A DNA stretch of 64,000 bases from Apostichopus japonicus (Eukaryota > Echinodermata > Holothuroidea > Aspidochirotida > Stichopodidae): positions 11,878,376 through 11,942,375 of the forward strand of contig NC_092567.1 of the NCBI RefSeq assembly GCF_037975245.1, given 5' to 3'. The position numbers and the translations under genes were made by a program. Numbering within the stretch: position 1 is the stretch's first letter; every line of letters starts with the position of its first letter. Shown here in pieces: positions 23,775-35,389 of the stretch. Below the pieces are notes generated by a model, which was given only the letters and a program-made list of their open reading frames with translations, was not told the DNA's origin and ran no database searches.

Positions 23775-24200
23775 CAGGGGTTCCCTAACTGGGGTGCTTG
23801 AGTCCATCCCAGGGGGTTCGTGAGATATCTCTGAAAGTCAAAACTAGATTACTTTTTGTTGAACTAAAATCTGATATATCATATAATTTAGTAAATGTAC
23901 AAAAATCGTACCTATCGACAAACTCTTTTCTCATACTATACGCATATATTGCAATAGTAGTGTGATAAATAACTGAATTATGAAACAGAAACAGGCCGCA
24001 TGACTTTGGTGAAGTTGGTGTACGCATGACAGTACGTCTTGAAGATAGAGAGCTGAACTTTAACTTGATCTTTTACGAAGCACTATGATGCGTATCATGG
24101 TATAATAATGAATCAGATCGTGTCTCAAAAAGTTGGGGGTTCGTGGACAACTCTGAAATCCACAGGAGGTTTGTGGGGGGAAAAAGTTAGGGAAACACTG
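23775..24200. mobile_element. hAT-type element 3, Charlie-like ends (426 bp)
   Basis: The left end CAGGGGTTCCCTAACTGGGG and the right end, reverse complemented (CAGTGTTTCCCTAACTTTTT), form typical hAT-Charlie-style termini. Perfect 8-bp duplications ATTTAATA flank it at 23767-23774 and 24201-24208. GGGGGTTCGTG-like segments occur near both ends. The 80-residue minus ORF inside (23785-24027) is not recognisable as transposase, so this is a non-autonomous, MITE-like copy. Confidence 0.88.
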
Positions 24201-24208
24201 ATTTAATA

Positions 24209-25045
24209 CGCAATGGAACTGAATCATCTTATCTTCAATCTATAAAGATATACAGTATAGTCATATATCGTAATAATGATAATATCAACTAACTATGAAA
24301 CAATTAACTGATGCCATGGGCAAAATTTCTTAAGATCGTAATATTTGTTTGTTTGTTGTGTAAACAGTGACTGTCATACAACGGTAGCAAAGTACGTTAT
24401 AATTTTAGTTTGTGGTACAGACCAAGTAAATAGCGATAACGGTAGGCGAGCAAGTTCCTAAATAGGAAAGGTAGGTTACAGTATATGGGAAAATATATGT
24501 TAATATTAATAACATTTCTTTGTTAAGTAAGTTTATGTTGACGAAAGATAGGTAGGAGAATAAGTATATTCATATTAAGAAGCAAAACCGAACAACATTT
24601 AAAGAACGGGAAACCCTGTTATTTGAAAAGTCCCCTTTTCTCATGTTCTGATATGTCACTAATGAAACACGTTTCGTTTTTTTTTTTTTTTTTTACGGAA
24701 ATCACTTGTTTATATGACTGAAAAACATATATTGCTTTAATAGTGTATCATCAAATTACAATAGATGACACGTTATTGATCTAAATGTTACTGTTAGCTG
24801 AACTCTTGGAGCCGAGTTTATCAGTGTCTTCACCAAGCAAATGTTTGTCAAGTCAAGTCACAAGTCTTTCGCTCATGTCAAGCGTATAACAGCAGCTTAT
24901 ATAGTTATTCTAGACGTAAGCCTAATGATAATCAACGACCGATGCTTAACGAGACATCTTTATCAAGTGCTTCGGGTCCTGTGAATGACGTGTTTCAGTG
25001 AGCTCTTGTTACAATGCTATGGAGGCTACTCTTTTCTACAAGAGT
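24209..25045. other. No gene recognised
   Basis: AT-rich sequence with an 18-T run near 24680. No domains were seen. Confidence 0.45.
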
Positions 25046-25370
25046 AGTCATATACACTTGGCAGCAACTGAAGTAATCTTGTACCATAATGAAGGGCAGG
25101 AGCAGAGGGGTAGCTAGGTGGTGGGGGATAGGCCCTCAAACATATGTCTACCACCCCCAGTCATATACACTGGGCAGCAACTGAACTTCAGTGTAAAACA
25201 GGTGTACTTTTACTCTCTCAATACGCAAATATAACGTTAATACAAAATCAAAGATTTACTTACTCTGTACAGAGACTAATATTGTATCATAATGGAGGGC
25301 AGAGTAGGAGCAGAAGGGTCTATACGGGAGGGCAATAGGCCCTCAAATATTTGTCTGTCACCCCTTGAAA
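25046..25370. repeat. Direct duplication around AGTCATATACACT...GGCAGCAACTGAA
   Basis: AGTCATATACACTTGGCAGC (about 25046) and AGTCATATACACTGGGCAGC (about 25159) begin two copies. Each continues to a TTGTA(C/T)CATAATG(A/G)AGGGCAG segment and a GGCAATAGGCCCTCAAA/GGATAGGCCCTCAAA end. The second copy contains an extra ~60-bp insert. The ORF at 25144-25338 is a product of this repeat. Confidence 0.65.
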
Positions 25371-26159
25371 GTATCTAAATTGGAATGATAGAGGTAAACA
25401 TTATAGTATGAAACATTATTGCCAAGGTCTCCTTTTTTCTGTTGGTTTTATCTGTACCAGGTGTCAACATCCGCTCCGACTGTTATTACCAAGTACGCAA
25501 TATAATATATGAGGGTTGCTCAGAAGGAACATTGATCCCAGAAAATTTTGTTAAAACATTCTTGGTCGAATTAACCCTGCTTATACGTCGACTATTGACT
25601 ATTATTTTCGAAAACAAAAACGATTTTACATATTGACATGTTGTGGTTTTATTTCTGATATTTGAATTTTCTTATAGAACAATTTAGACTGATATCGCAA
25701 CTTTCCACGCTTTATAGAAATTGTAACGTTTCTCATGAAGTTTTGACGTTTATCTAGAAATGTTGACACCAAACGTTTACTGAAAATATGAATTTCATTA
25801 AAAATGGAACATTTGACTACCTCCCATTGTTTGGCTAACAAAGGATCAAGCCAAATGACCCAGTAATGTACTAAAGTACAATCGTTGATGAGTGGAGCTG
25901 GTGTCGTCGTCACTGAAGAATATCTTGATCTAACAAGTGAACTAAGAAAGATGTGATGATGTCCCCCCCCCCCCTTCCCCTTCTTCCCTCCAGCCTCCCG
26001 TTCCGACTCACATCTCCCTTTGACACTCCAGGTATTCAGTCATTCGGTACAACGAATATCACCTTTAATTGGGTTATTACTAATTAACGTCACAAGAACA
26101 CTCCGTCTTCAACGCAATCCAATTCCATGATACTAAACTACTGCGTGTACATGGCTATG
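25371..26159. other. No gene recognised
   Basis: Short ORFs only (25442-25636, 25626-25913), none recognisable. A C-run of about 12 lies near 25965. Confidence 0.45.
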
Positions 26160-27010
26160 CACTGAATGTAAGGAAAGATAGAACAAACACCGTCTTTAAC
26201 CATCACGCCCCATCACCATCCCATCCCTAGTAATTCCACTATATGTGACTCCGTGTGTGGCTCCATGTACAGTAGTGGGTCACGTTTTTCATCGTATATC
26301 GAGTGAAATATAGGCTGTACTGTGTACTGTGGAAACTGTGCACGACTAGTGCATTGTATGTAAATACTAACAACATCAAACAAACAGACAAGTCGTTCCA
26401 GACCCCAGGAAGAGGAGGGTTAGTTAACACACACTGTTTTCTGAGACATTTGGGAGCAAAACACTGCTTCGTGATAACATGTACCGAGATACCAAACTAA
26501 TAGGTAGCGTGGTTTAGATTTCAATTCTAACTAGTACTTTACATACAGAGTAGTACTACAACATCCTTAGTTTAATAGTGTAAGTATAAATGCAATGTAC
26601 AAACAAAACAACAATAACTCACCTCTTTTAAGTTCAGCTGGAGTTAACAATGTGTAATTTTGTATATAAAGCATTATTATACAAGTATATATGAACAACG
26701 GAAAAATGGCTAGGAATGAAAAACAATGAAACACAAAGAAAAAGAGGATTTTAAGTTTTAAACAGTAAACAATATAATCAGCATGTCATGAATAATCATC
26801 AACCAGATACATACACATGAGAGGGTATAAATATATCATTTTCAGTGAATTAAGGTTTACATTACCTTTCACATGAATGTTCTGTATGTAAAGGCGAACA
26901 TGAATTATGAATGGTTGGGTATACGTCATGGACAGAAACGAATCATACAGTCTCTGGCCCTATACATCATACAAAGTTCACTAATATATTGGTCATTCAG
27001 CCGCTTGAGG
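26160..27010. repeat. Tail of segmental duplication copy A
   Basis: The GAAAGATAGAACAAACACCG stretch at about 26171 aligns with 43237-43265. The block 26670-27010 (ATGAACAACGGAAAAATGGC, ATGAATAATCATCAACCA, CAGCCGCTTGAGGAA) aligns with 43930-44295 at clearly high identity with small indels. In copy B, the short CCATCACCATCCCATCCC region near 26205 is replaced by the large polypyrimidine minisatellite. Confidence 0.75.
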
Positions 27011-27739
27011 AATTCTTTAAAAAAGAAAAAACGTAAATACCTTGATCTGCAGAGTAAAATTTGTTATTAATCAGGAAAAATAGATTAAACCATAGCAGTA
27101 CCATACATGTCGGACACCACCAAGAAAACCAATTAAATCCCTTTATAAATCGAATGATTGCTTCTGAAGGAAGGTCCATTACACCCTAGCAATCCCTACC
27201 TATAGACTCTTTTTTAGGCTTGCTATTGTAAAGTGATGTGAGAAGTCATTTAAGTTTAAGGTTGGGACGATTGTTTTATTCAATTTCCAGTCAGCATTTT
27301 GACCCATTACATACACAGTAGGCAAATATGACGTCATTCGATCAGACCACATAATATAGCTTGTATAGGCAAGCAATACTAACTAAGAAAACCTGTCGTA
27401 AACAATTTTCAACAATATAAGTATATTGTTATGGCGTAAGAAATATTTATTAGCAAAGCCTTGCGCTTAGAACTACTTATATGGATGACATTTATATTCT
27501 AAATACGCCTCAAAATGAACCAATTGACGTTTACTGGGGGAGGGGGAGGGGTGTACCCTAGACCCACTACGCGAAAGTCGGCTTGAATGACCACAGGACA
27601 TCATCCTCTCATTTATGAAATCTTTGGTTCACATCTAGTCCTTTTTGGAATGGTTCAGGTTCCTAACTAAATCCATCCATGGACAGGTTTGAATATGTCC
27701 TCCACTTTTTAAATCCTGCGCACGCGTACCTGTCTATGA
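27011..27739. other. No gene recognised; junction between the two copies
   Basis: AT-rich sequence between copy A's tail and copy B's head. A G-rich stretch lies at about 27536-27550. No domain is visible. Confidence 0.45.
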
Positions 27740-27929
27740 CCCCTGCAGGGAGCTGTAGTACATGACTATCGGGCCGTACAATGTAGTGTCTGTGTTGCTT
27801 CATACCTTGCAAGGAACTGCAGTCACGGAATGAAGAGAAAGGGAGCTGTCACTGAGTTCTTTGCAGTAACTTGATCTGTCATAATATATAATGAGTGTAT
27901 ATCATAATTGTAATTAAGTAATCATAATT
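27740..27929. repeat. Head of segmental duplication copy B (empty site for insertion 2)
   Basis: CCCTGCAGGGAGCTGTAGTA (about 27741) matches the left flank of insertion 2 near 14470. It runs on without interruption into AATGTAGTGTCTGTGTTGCT, which in copy A lies beyond the insertion at 16933. This is the pre-insertion arrangement. Confidence 0.6.
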
Positions 27930-28345
27930 AGGGAGCGGAGCATAAAGAGCTCCCTGCTTTAAATATGGAGCTGTCACTGAGAAGATCTCCCTGATATTAT
28001 TAGGGGGTGATCCCTGGGAAGAGCTCCCTGCTATAATTGAGGAGCTGTTACATATAGAGCTCCCTGGTATTATTAGGGAGCTCTCACTGAGAATAGCTCC
28101 CTGCTATAATTAGGAAGCTGTCACTGAGAAGAGCTCCCTGCTATAATTGAGGAGCTGTTACATATAGAGCTCCCTGCTATAATTAGGGAGCTTACTTTGA
28201 GATATCTCCCTGCTATAATTAGGAAGCTGTTACTGAGATATCTCCCTGCTATAATTAGGGAGCTGTGTCATATTGAGCTCCGTACTGTAATTAGACATCT
28301 GTCTTCGAGAGAGAACCCTGTTATAATTAGGGAGCCCCCTCGTTA
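27930..28345. repeat. Minisatellite of about 40-bp hairpin units, copy B (about 11-12 units)
   Basis: The unit is GAGCTCCCTGCTATAATTAG followed by GGAGCTGTTACTGAGA, with variants. The GCTCCCT/AGGGAGC inverted repeat is kept in several units and weakened (GAGGAGC, AGGAAGC) in others. It differs from copy A in unit number and in dominant loop (CTATAATT versus GTATAATT), so the arrays changed independently after duplication. Short ORFs here (28197-28445) are artefacts. Confidence 0.85.
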
Positions 28346-28524
28346 TTACATGTTATTTTTGTGTGCATACGTATATGCATACAGGATCAAAGTATCAACA
28401 GATAACTGTATTAGTGATGTACTAAACTGTTTGTTCCTTATGTAAATATCGGGTGACCGAATGTTAAATAAACAATATGAGTAGCGTGATATATATTCTG
28501 ATTTTCATCACCGTTACAAGTAAA
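28346..28524. repeat. Flank of minisatellite, copy B left part
   Basis: GGATCAAAGTATCAACAGAT, ACTAAACTGTTTGTTC and TATGTAAATATCGGGTGA match copy A at 21150-21300. Homology stops at the target duplication CAAGTAAA (28517-28524) and resumes at 41292. Confidence 0.75.
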
Positions 28525-28603
28525 CAGGGGCATCAATCCGATTTGAAACGTGAAGGAGGGGGGGGGGGGGGGACGTAGTCGATTCGAGGATTCCGGCCGT
28601 AAG

Positions 28604-28700
28604 TACTATCTAAGCGGAGCGCCACCATCGGCTGTTGCGCAAGAAAATTTCGGATTGCAATACCTGCCAGATCGCTGGAGATGGCACTTGCCAGGCTGGA
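28604..28700 (+). repeat. GCGCCA/TGGCGC module, copy 3
   Basis: TATCTAAGCGGAGCGCCACC begins the copy; it continues to CCAGATCGCTGGAGATGGCA. The right stem is degraded (CTGTTGCGC instead of GGTTGGCGC). Confidence 0.7.
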
Positions 28701-29199
28701 TAGCAGCCATCTAGTTGCGTGATATCGGGTGAAAATTACAAATTCCTCAGAAATCTGCAATAAAGTTCATGCGACCTTCATTTTTGGTGGATTATGTCTT
28801 TTATTAGGGATTCTAATTGACATGAACATTAGAACCCAGTGCAAGTTGACAAATGATGCGGCGAACTGGAACCCCAGCCCCATTAGGCCTTGTTTTAGGA
28901 TAGAATACCCCTCAATTGTTCAAACCGATGACAACTAACAATCTGTGAATAGGTCCCATGTGAGTGGTGGCTAACGTGATGAAGGCATCCAAATAAATCA
29001 GTGGTTGTTCGTTGGAGTCCTCACGCAAGTTACCTCTGGTAATCGGGTGAATTCTGGCCGGAGCGTACTATGTAACCAGCGTGTACCCAGGAACGTAGCT
29101 AAGGCCTGGTGATTGAGGGGAGGGGGGTTGGGCGTGAAGTGGCTGAAAATCAAACTGGATGGGTTTAAGCCAGAAAATTCCGACTGACATTTGAAAATC

Positions 29200-31400
29200 C
29201 GCCCTTTAGTGGTACGGACATAAGGATTTTTGCTGCCTCGGGCATTCTTGCGGTATTCGCGGGAAATTTGATCTTCCGTAGCTATTGCCTATGCTTCATT
29301 CCTTTTCTATCCGACAGACAAAACTCGATTTTGGTATTTAGGATGCCAAAATTTGAAATGCTCGAACGATTTAGTACGAAATTGCACCCTTAAAACTAAA
29401 AAATAGTCGTCTATAAAGCATTTTTCACGAAAACTTGTAATCCGGTTTACAATTCAAAACAGATATTCTTCACGGCAAACTTCCTCCCCATCTTTATTTT
29501 GGCTTGAATCTCGTCCGTTTCAACTTGGACTGTACCATTATCCTCTGGTGTTGAGAATATACATTGTTATTAATTGAAATATGACAAAGCCATTGAAGAG
29601 ATTGATATGATTCTAAGCTCCCCCTTTTTAATTATTAATAATGATTTACAAGTGATTTACATTAATTTATGTAATGATTTAAACGCATTACAGTTAATAA
29701 AAGGATTATCTAAAAACCACTCTCCCCCATCGTTTATCAACATCGAACATGCCAAATGTAAATGTTACATCATATTGTACAGAACTATCGTACGTCAGCT
29801 GGGAAAATCTATAGAGCTAACTTGCGTTAGCAGAAATAGTGGAACCCATACCTATCCATGAACCATACTGTGCAACGATATACCCCTATCGTGATTTGCG
29901 AAGTGTGGCTCAAAGGCGAAAACTTCTATCATTTAATATATAGCATAAGTTGATGCTTGATGTTGCATTTTTTCCTAAATTATCATAATAGGCTAGTTGT
30001 ACAGAAACTTTGCTTGAACTAAGTCACAAGTAATATTATAGCATCAGCCATAGATTTAATAAAATGATCTATTTCATGCTACAAAAAGATTTGCTTGCTT
30101 AAATGATCCTATTATTATATACAGCAACAATCATTTTATCCATACATCGCCCATCATGCTTTTTTTCTTTAGGCCATCATCCCAGATATTCAGTCTCACC
30201 ATGACTGTACTGTAATAATGTCAAATAAATATGTAGAAATCAGCAATTGATTTTACCAAACAATTATTCTTTGTTAGTAAGTGGGTTCACTGGATTTTTA
30301 AATATCAGCTTGGGGAGGGGTATTGTTGCTTCTAGAAGGAGTGTTTTTTTTTTCTTCAAATTATTTACTATTGTCTCCTAGGAAGCTTGTAGAAGTCTAT
30401 TACAAAAGCACATCTGGTCTTTGTTTGAGTAGGAGAAGGGAGACAATGGAAAAAATTCAAAGGGCCTGTGACTGGAAATGTCATGTGAAAGGTCAAAAAT
30501 TATTTATATACACAATTAATAGGTCCCACATGAAAACATGGGGGTTGGGGGGGGGGGGCAGAACAATGTCAGGCTCTGACTAGCAGTAAGTGATGAACCT
30601 TAACAGTGTCATTATTTCCCTCTTACATGCAGTCAGGGTGGGGTGGAGAGGGACGCTGTTTGGTGCAGGCAAAATAATGAAAAGCACAAAGAAAAGGATA
30701 ACAAACAAGATTTTACCATTGTTATGTTCTTTTTATTGTGTCCTGTCACAGTGAACAGCAGAAGGCAAGGTATAGGTTTTCAGCATAAACATCAAGCTTC
30801 CTTTGGGTAGGATTTGTTCATGGGAGGGGCACAACTTTTATTATGGGGGGGGGGGTCTGATTGTCTCTAGCGTTGCTTTGAAAGATCACAGATGGCATCA
30901 TTGACATCTTTTGTAGCGCTTTTTAAACTTTCCATTTGATAGGTCACTGGAACTCAAGTTGTTGCTCTGTGTGAGAGCCTCTAGATGTAAACACATTCAC
31001 TGCACTTATATACAGTAAATACCAAACTTTCTGAATTGTTCTGAAATGGATTTTACACGATTTTGGGAAATCTATGTTTAACAATGACAACTACTAAAAA
31101 CTGCATATTATAGGCTCACAGAGTAAACAATATTCACTAGCAGCATTGTTCAGAAATATACTTTCACCTTTTGTTATGATTTCATGTATTGATTCTGACA
31201 AGAATATTCAAATGAAAAAAAAAAAAAAAAATCCAGTCCATTTAATAATATCATGTTGTTCACATGGATTTGAAATCACATTCTACTGACATCAGATGAC
31301 CATTGCCTTGTTAACACAACTGCAGAGAATGAGTAATTTCTGTGAGGAAAAACCTGTACAGCTTATTAAAAAAAAAGAGAAAGACAAGTCACACACTTAC
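29200..31400. other. Interior of element 5, no gene recognised
   Basis: AT-rich sequence with G-runs near 30549 and 30846 and an A-run near 31218. ORFs at 29574-29861 and 30323-30583 have no recognisable domain. Confidence 0.45.
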
Positions 31401-31639
31401 CTGAAGAGAAAATTTCCACAGCAAGGAACCAAGTTCATTACAATCTTCTCCATGTTGGAGAAAGACTGTTGATTAAGTGCATGAAATGTGTACCTTCTTC
31501 TGCTTTAATCGATCCCAAATGTTGCCACCGCTTGCAATAGACCAATTAGCAAAGAGTATTGAGAGATGACAATTAATACTCACATCGGCAGCTGATGACC
31601 AAAATTATTGTCTTCTTGTGCTCAGCATATAGATATGGT

Positions 31640-31860
31640 TTGCAAGGTTCTCACATTCTGACTACACATGACCTTTGACCACCAAAAACAATAAGTCTCT
31701 TGATTCTTGAACTCAACGTGTCACAACAACGTTTTTAATATGAAATTGGTCCAAGCTTCCTTTCTTGAGATATCAAGTTTAAAAGCAAGGCATCACAAAC
31801 ACATCACTCCTCCACCTGCATGACTACAAATTATCATTGGAACCAAAAACTGATATTTCT
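31640..31860 (-). repeat. Relict DR1-type unit with leader; empty site for element 1
   Basis: On the minus strand the order is leader (GGTTCCAATGATAATTTGTA, GTCATGCAGG), GTGTTTGTGATGCCTTGCTT, TATCTCAAGAAAGGAAGCTT and then GGTCAAAGGTCATGTG. It is the arrangement found split at 9190-9241 and 10788-10860 by hAT element 1. TGACCTTTGACC is at 31669-31680. Confidence 0.7.
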
Positions 31861-32357
31861 ATCAATACAGAAAATATCTGGAGAACATTTCAACAACTGA
31901 GGCAGCTTTTAATTTAATTTTTAGGGGGAGAAACGGATAGATCATTTGAAAGGAAACTGCACAACAAGAAAATGTAATATATTGACATGTATACCTTCAA
32001 TGTGAAAAAAGGGCAACATACTGTGCAAAATCTACACAATGATACAATATTTCAGCCATTGACTGCAAAATGAAAAGCATGTGGCTAAGCTTGAAGCCTA
32101 ACTAGACCGTATGTGCTACCTTCACACTCTCACGAATAAGTCATCTGATATTGCACACCACATTAAAATGTCCTATGCTATTCTTTGTGTAGGCCTGCTG
32201 ACATTTGTACCATTTGATGAACCTACTGTACAATAGCCAGTTCTGGGTTTGGGGGGGGGGGGAAATGGGTGGTTTATTGCTTACTCTACACACTAGTAAT
32301 ATCTTGAAATATACTAACACTCGCATAACTAAGAGAAACCTATATTGTATCATATAC

Positions 32358-33540
32358 ATATCATATACAGTATAGTCTACTGATCTATTAGATATATGCC
32401 CCCAGTGTAGACCTTAGGTATTATGAAGTATTATTAAGCCACTAACAGAAACAGTAAAGAGTATGTGGCAAAGCTTCACACCAAGCAATATGGTGTGTGC
32501 TGCCTTCACACTCTCACTTATTCCAGTTGCATGACAATACCTTAGGCCAATTGCCTATCATATACAGTATATTCTACTGATCTATTAGATATATGCCCCC
32601 AGTGTAGACCTTAGGTATTACAAAGTATTATTAAGCCACTAACAGAAACAGTAAAGAGTATGTGGCAAAGCTTCACACCAAGCAATATGGTGTGTGCTGC
32701 CTTCACACTCTCACTTATTCCAGTTGCATGACAATACCTTAGGCCAATTGCCTATCATATACAGTATAGTCTACTGATCTATTATATATATGCCCCCAGT
32801 GTAGACCTTAGGTATTATGAAGTATTATTAAGCCACTAACAGAAACAGTAAAGAGTATGTGGCAAAGCTTCACACCAAGCAATATGGTGTGTGCTGCCTT
32901 CACACTCTCACTTATTCCAGTTGCATGACAATACCTTAGGCCAATTGCCTATCATATACAGTATAGTCTACTGATCTATTAGATATATGCCCCCAGTGTA
33001 GACCTTAGGTATTACAAAGTATTATTAAGCCACTAACAGAAACAGTAAAGAGTATGTGGCAAAGCTTCACACCAAGCAATATGGTGTGTGCTGCCTTCAC
33101 ACTCTCACTTATTCCAGTTGCATGACAATACCTTAGGCCAATTGCCTATCATATACAGTATAGTCTACTGATCTATTAGATATATGCCCCCAGTGTAGAC
33201 CTTAGGTATTACAAAGTATTATTAAGCCACTAACAGAAACAGTAAAGAGTATGTGGCAAAGCTTCACACCAAGCAATATGGTGTGTGCTGCCTTCACACT
33301 CTCACTTATTCCAGTTGCATGACAATACCTTAGGCCAATTGCCTATCATATACAGTATAGTCTAATGATCTATTAGATATATTCCCCCAGTGTAAACCTT
33401 AAGTATTACAAAGTTTTATTAAGCCACTAACAGAAACAGTAAAGACTATGTGGCAAAGCTTCACACCAAGCAATATGGTGTGTGCTACATGTACCTTCAC
33501 ACTCTCACTTATTCCAGTTGCCTGACAATACCTTAGGCAA
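32358..33540. repeat. Satellite array, 197-bp unit, six copies
   Basis: TATACAGTAT begins at 32364, 32561, 32758, 32955, 33152 and 33349, an exact 197-bp period. Units 1-5 are nearly identical; the sixth is more diverged (for example TATTCCCCCAGTGTAAACC). Each unit contains CACACCA-AGCAATA-TGGTGTG, a 7-bp inverted repeat with a 7-nt loop. No coding potential. Confidence 0.92.
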
Positions 33541-34129
33541 ACCATATTAACTTAACTACTATACATACATAGACCTATCTTGGGATAAACCTACAGACAT
33601 TAGTATCATTCAATGAGATTTACTGTAGACTAGTATTGATAACATACTTGTACTGTAGCTATGGGTTTATGGGTTTGTGGGTTTGGGGCAAATTGACTTG
33701 ACTTGGAGAATTGCCATACCTTCAGTGTGAAAAAGGGCAACCACACCTACTTCACAATGATACAGTATTCAGCGATTGACTGCAAAAACGAAAAGCATGT
33801 GACCATGTGGTTTGTGCTGCCTCAAAGCTCTCACACATAACAGTCTCCTTATGCAAACGACATTTGAATTTTATATTAGACTATTTGTTGGATAGTCCTG
33901 CCAATAGTTGTATAATCCAATAACACTAAAGCAGCCTATTCTTAGGGTATTTAAACTTAAGAGGAAAGGAAGGTGTTGGTGGTTGACTGCAGGCAAATAA
34001 AATGAAAGCCATGATCCTCACACTGCACGAGATGGTAGGTACTATCTTCATTGTCTCAATAAAATGGGTCACATAAAAATGAAAATATTAGTTTCCTCGA
34101 CTCCATAAACCCATCCAAAAGTTTATCCT

Positions 34130-34465
34130 CAATGTTGTTTTGTTTTTATATTACATCTGCACCTTGTATTTGAAGGAGTGCCATCACCTGTACTTTTGTC
34201 AGGCAGTTTATGCGCTGGTAGTTGAAGCCTTCCAACCACTTTGTTAGCCTTTCAAGCTCTGGCTACTACCGGGAAATGGAGAACGACAGGACATTCTTCC
34301 ACATAGTTTTCTGCCATCCATGACAGAACTTTTCTGTCACAACTCACTTCTTCAGAAGCGGAGCGTCTACTTTGTTTCTTGATTTGCTTAGCTTTGCTCC
34401 TTTTTTACTTTCTCCTTCTCTATTCTTCTCAAGGCCAACAGTTAGTTCTACAAGAAAAACAAGCA
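34130..34465 (-). pseudogene. Decayed copy of the basic serine-rich protein exon
   Basis: This is a degenerate paralogue of 37068-37473. The minus-strand acceptor region (GCTTGTTTTTCTTGTAG, near 34449-34465) is intact. The segment equivalent to CDRKVLSWMA is preserved as TGTGACAGAAAAGTTCTGTC, but in-frame stops and small indels break every frame and the start codon is lost. Since the intron flank is conserved too, the copy arose by DNA duplication, not by retroposition. Confidence 0.65.
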
Positions 34466-35389
34466 ATAAATGAACAGTGTGTAAAGATCATAATCTGTGA
34501 CTTGGCTTTTAGTTTCAAATTTTTCTTTTGTATGGGCCCAATTCAATTAGGTTGGTAGGGGTGGGGTTGTAATGATTTGCCTGAAGATTTTTGTGGTACT
34601 CAACTGTGCCAACTGTGTAGTTCTCAACTGTGCCATGTGAAAAGTAAAAGTCAATATGGTGTGAACTTGAAACATGACCACTGGGATACTAGCATTTGAG
34701 GAGCTTTGGAAAAGGTCTGTTATTTTGACAAATCACCAATGTGCTGTCAAGCACAAACTTTGTGGTTGCTTACTTAGTGCAGTAAGCCACATTACACAAT
34801 GGTGTGGACAGGGTGGGAATGTGTGTCAGTAGAAGGGGTGTGAAAGGCCAGTCATGCTGAGTGCAAGTGAATACTGATTGCTTTCATTTAGCAAATCATA
34901 GAGGTCTGGTAACAATATCATAATTTCTTCAATGTGCAAAGCACAATAAGCCTATAATTAGCCACTGAATATGATAGTAAAAAAAGTGTGTGGTAAAACT
35001 TTCTTTACACTACATAAGGTGGTACATGCTGTCTTAGCACTCTCACTTACACAACGACGTACTGTACCGTAATCTCCTAATAAGCCTAAACATTAAATGG
35101 ATAATGCTCCCTGGGTTAGGCCTGCTGAAATACATAATTAACGGTAATCTTAGTCTAGATGATGTACTTGTATATTAAAATGTAACTGAAACATGAGGGA
35201 AAGGAGTAAAACGTAGAGGGAGGGGGTGGGGGAAGTGTCTATACTAGGAACATGGTGCTTTCACAAAATATTACCTCATAATTCAATAAAAGACTTCAAT
35301 TTCTTACATGAAAACCTTGAACTCTGAAATCAACAGTACATGGCTACCTGTACAATATTGTTGCTGGAAATGGGAATTGGCATAATGAC

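Larger units (their letters stand above)
31980..34620. repeat. Duplicated block, copy 1 (partner of 35390-37610)
   Basis: Marker segments occur here and again, in the same order, in 35390-37610: ATACCTTCA(A/G)TGTGAAAAA(A)GGGCAAC, a GTGGCAAAGCTTCACACCA block, a TTCTTAGGGTAT...CTTAAGAGG segment, an AATAAAATGGGTCA segment, the basic-protein exon and its intron flank. Copy 1 contains the expanded 197-bp satellite. The exon in it is decayed. Confidence 0.7.

Noticed and set aside
20505-28345. CRISPR-like array
   Set aside because: The units are directly adjacent degenerate tandem repeats without unique spacers or cas genes, and the genome is eukaryotic; it is a minisatellite.
28729-28938. ORF shared with 61982-62209 as a possible conserved protein
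   Set aside because: The similarity is due to two copies of the same hAT element and extends beyond the ORF; frames and stops are not specially preserved.
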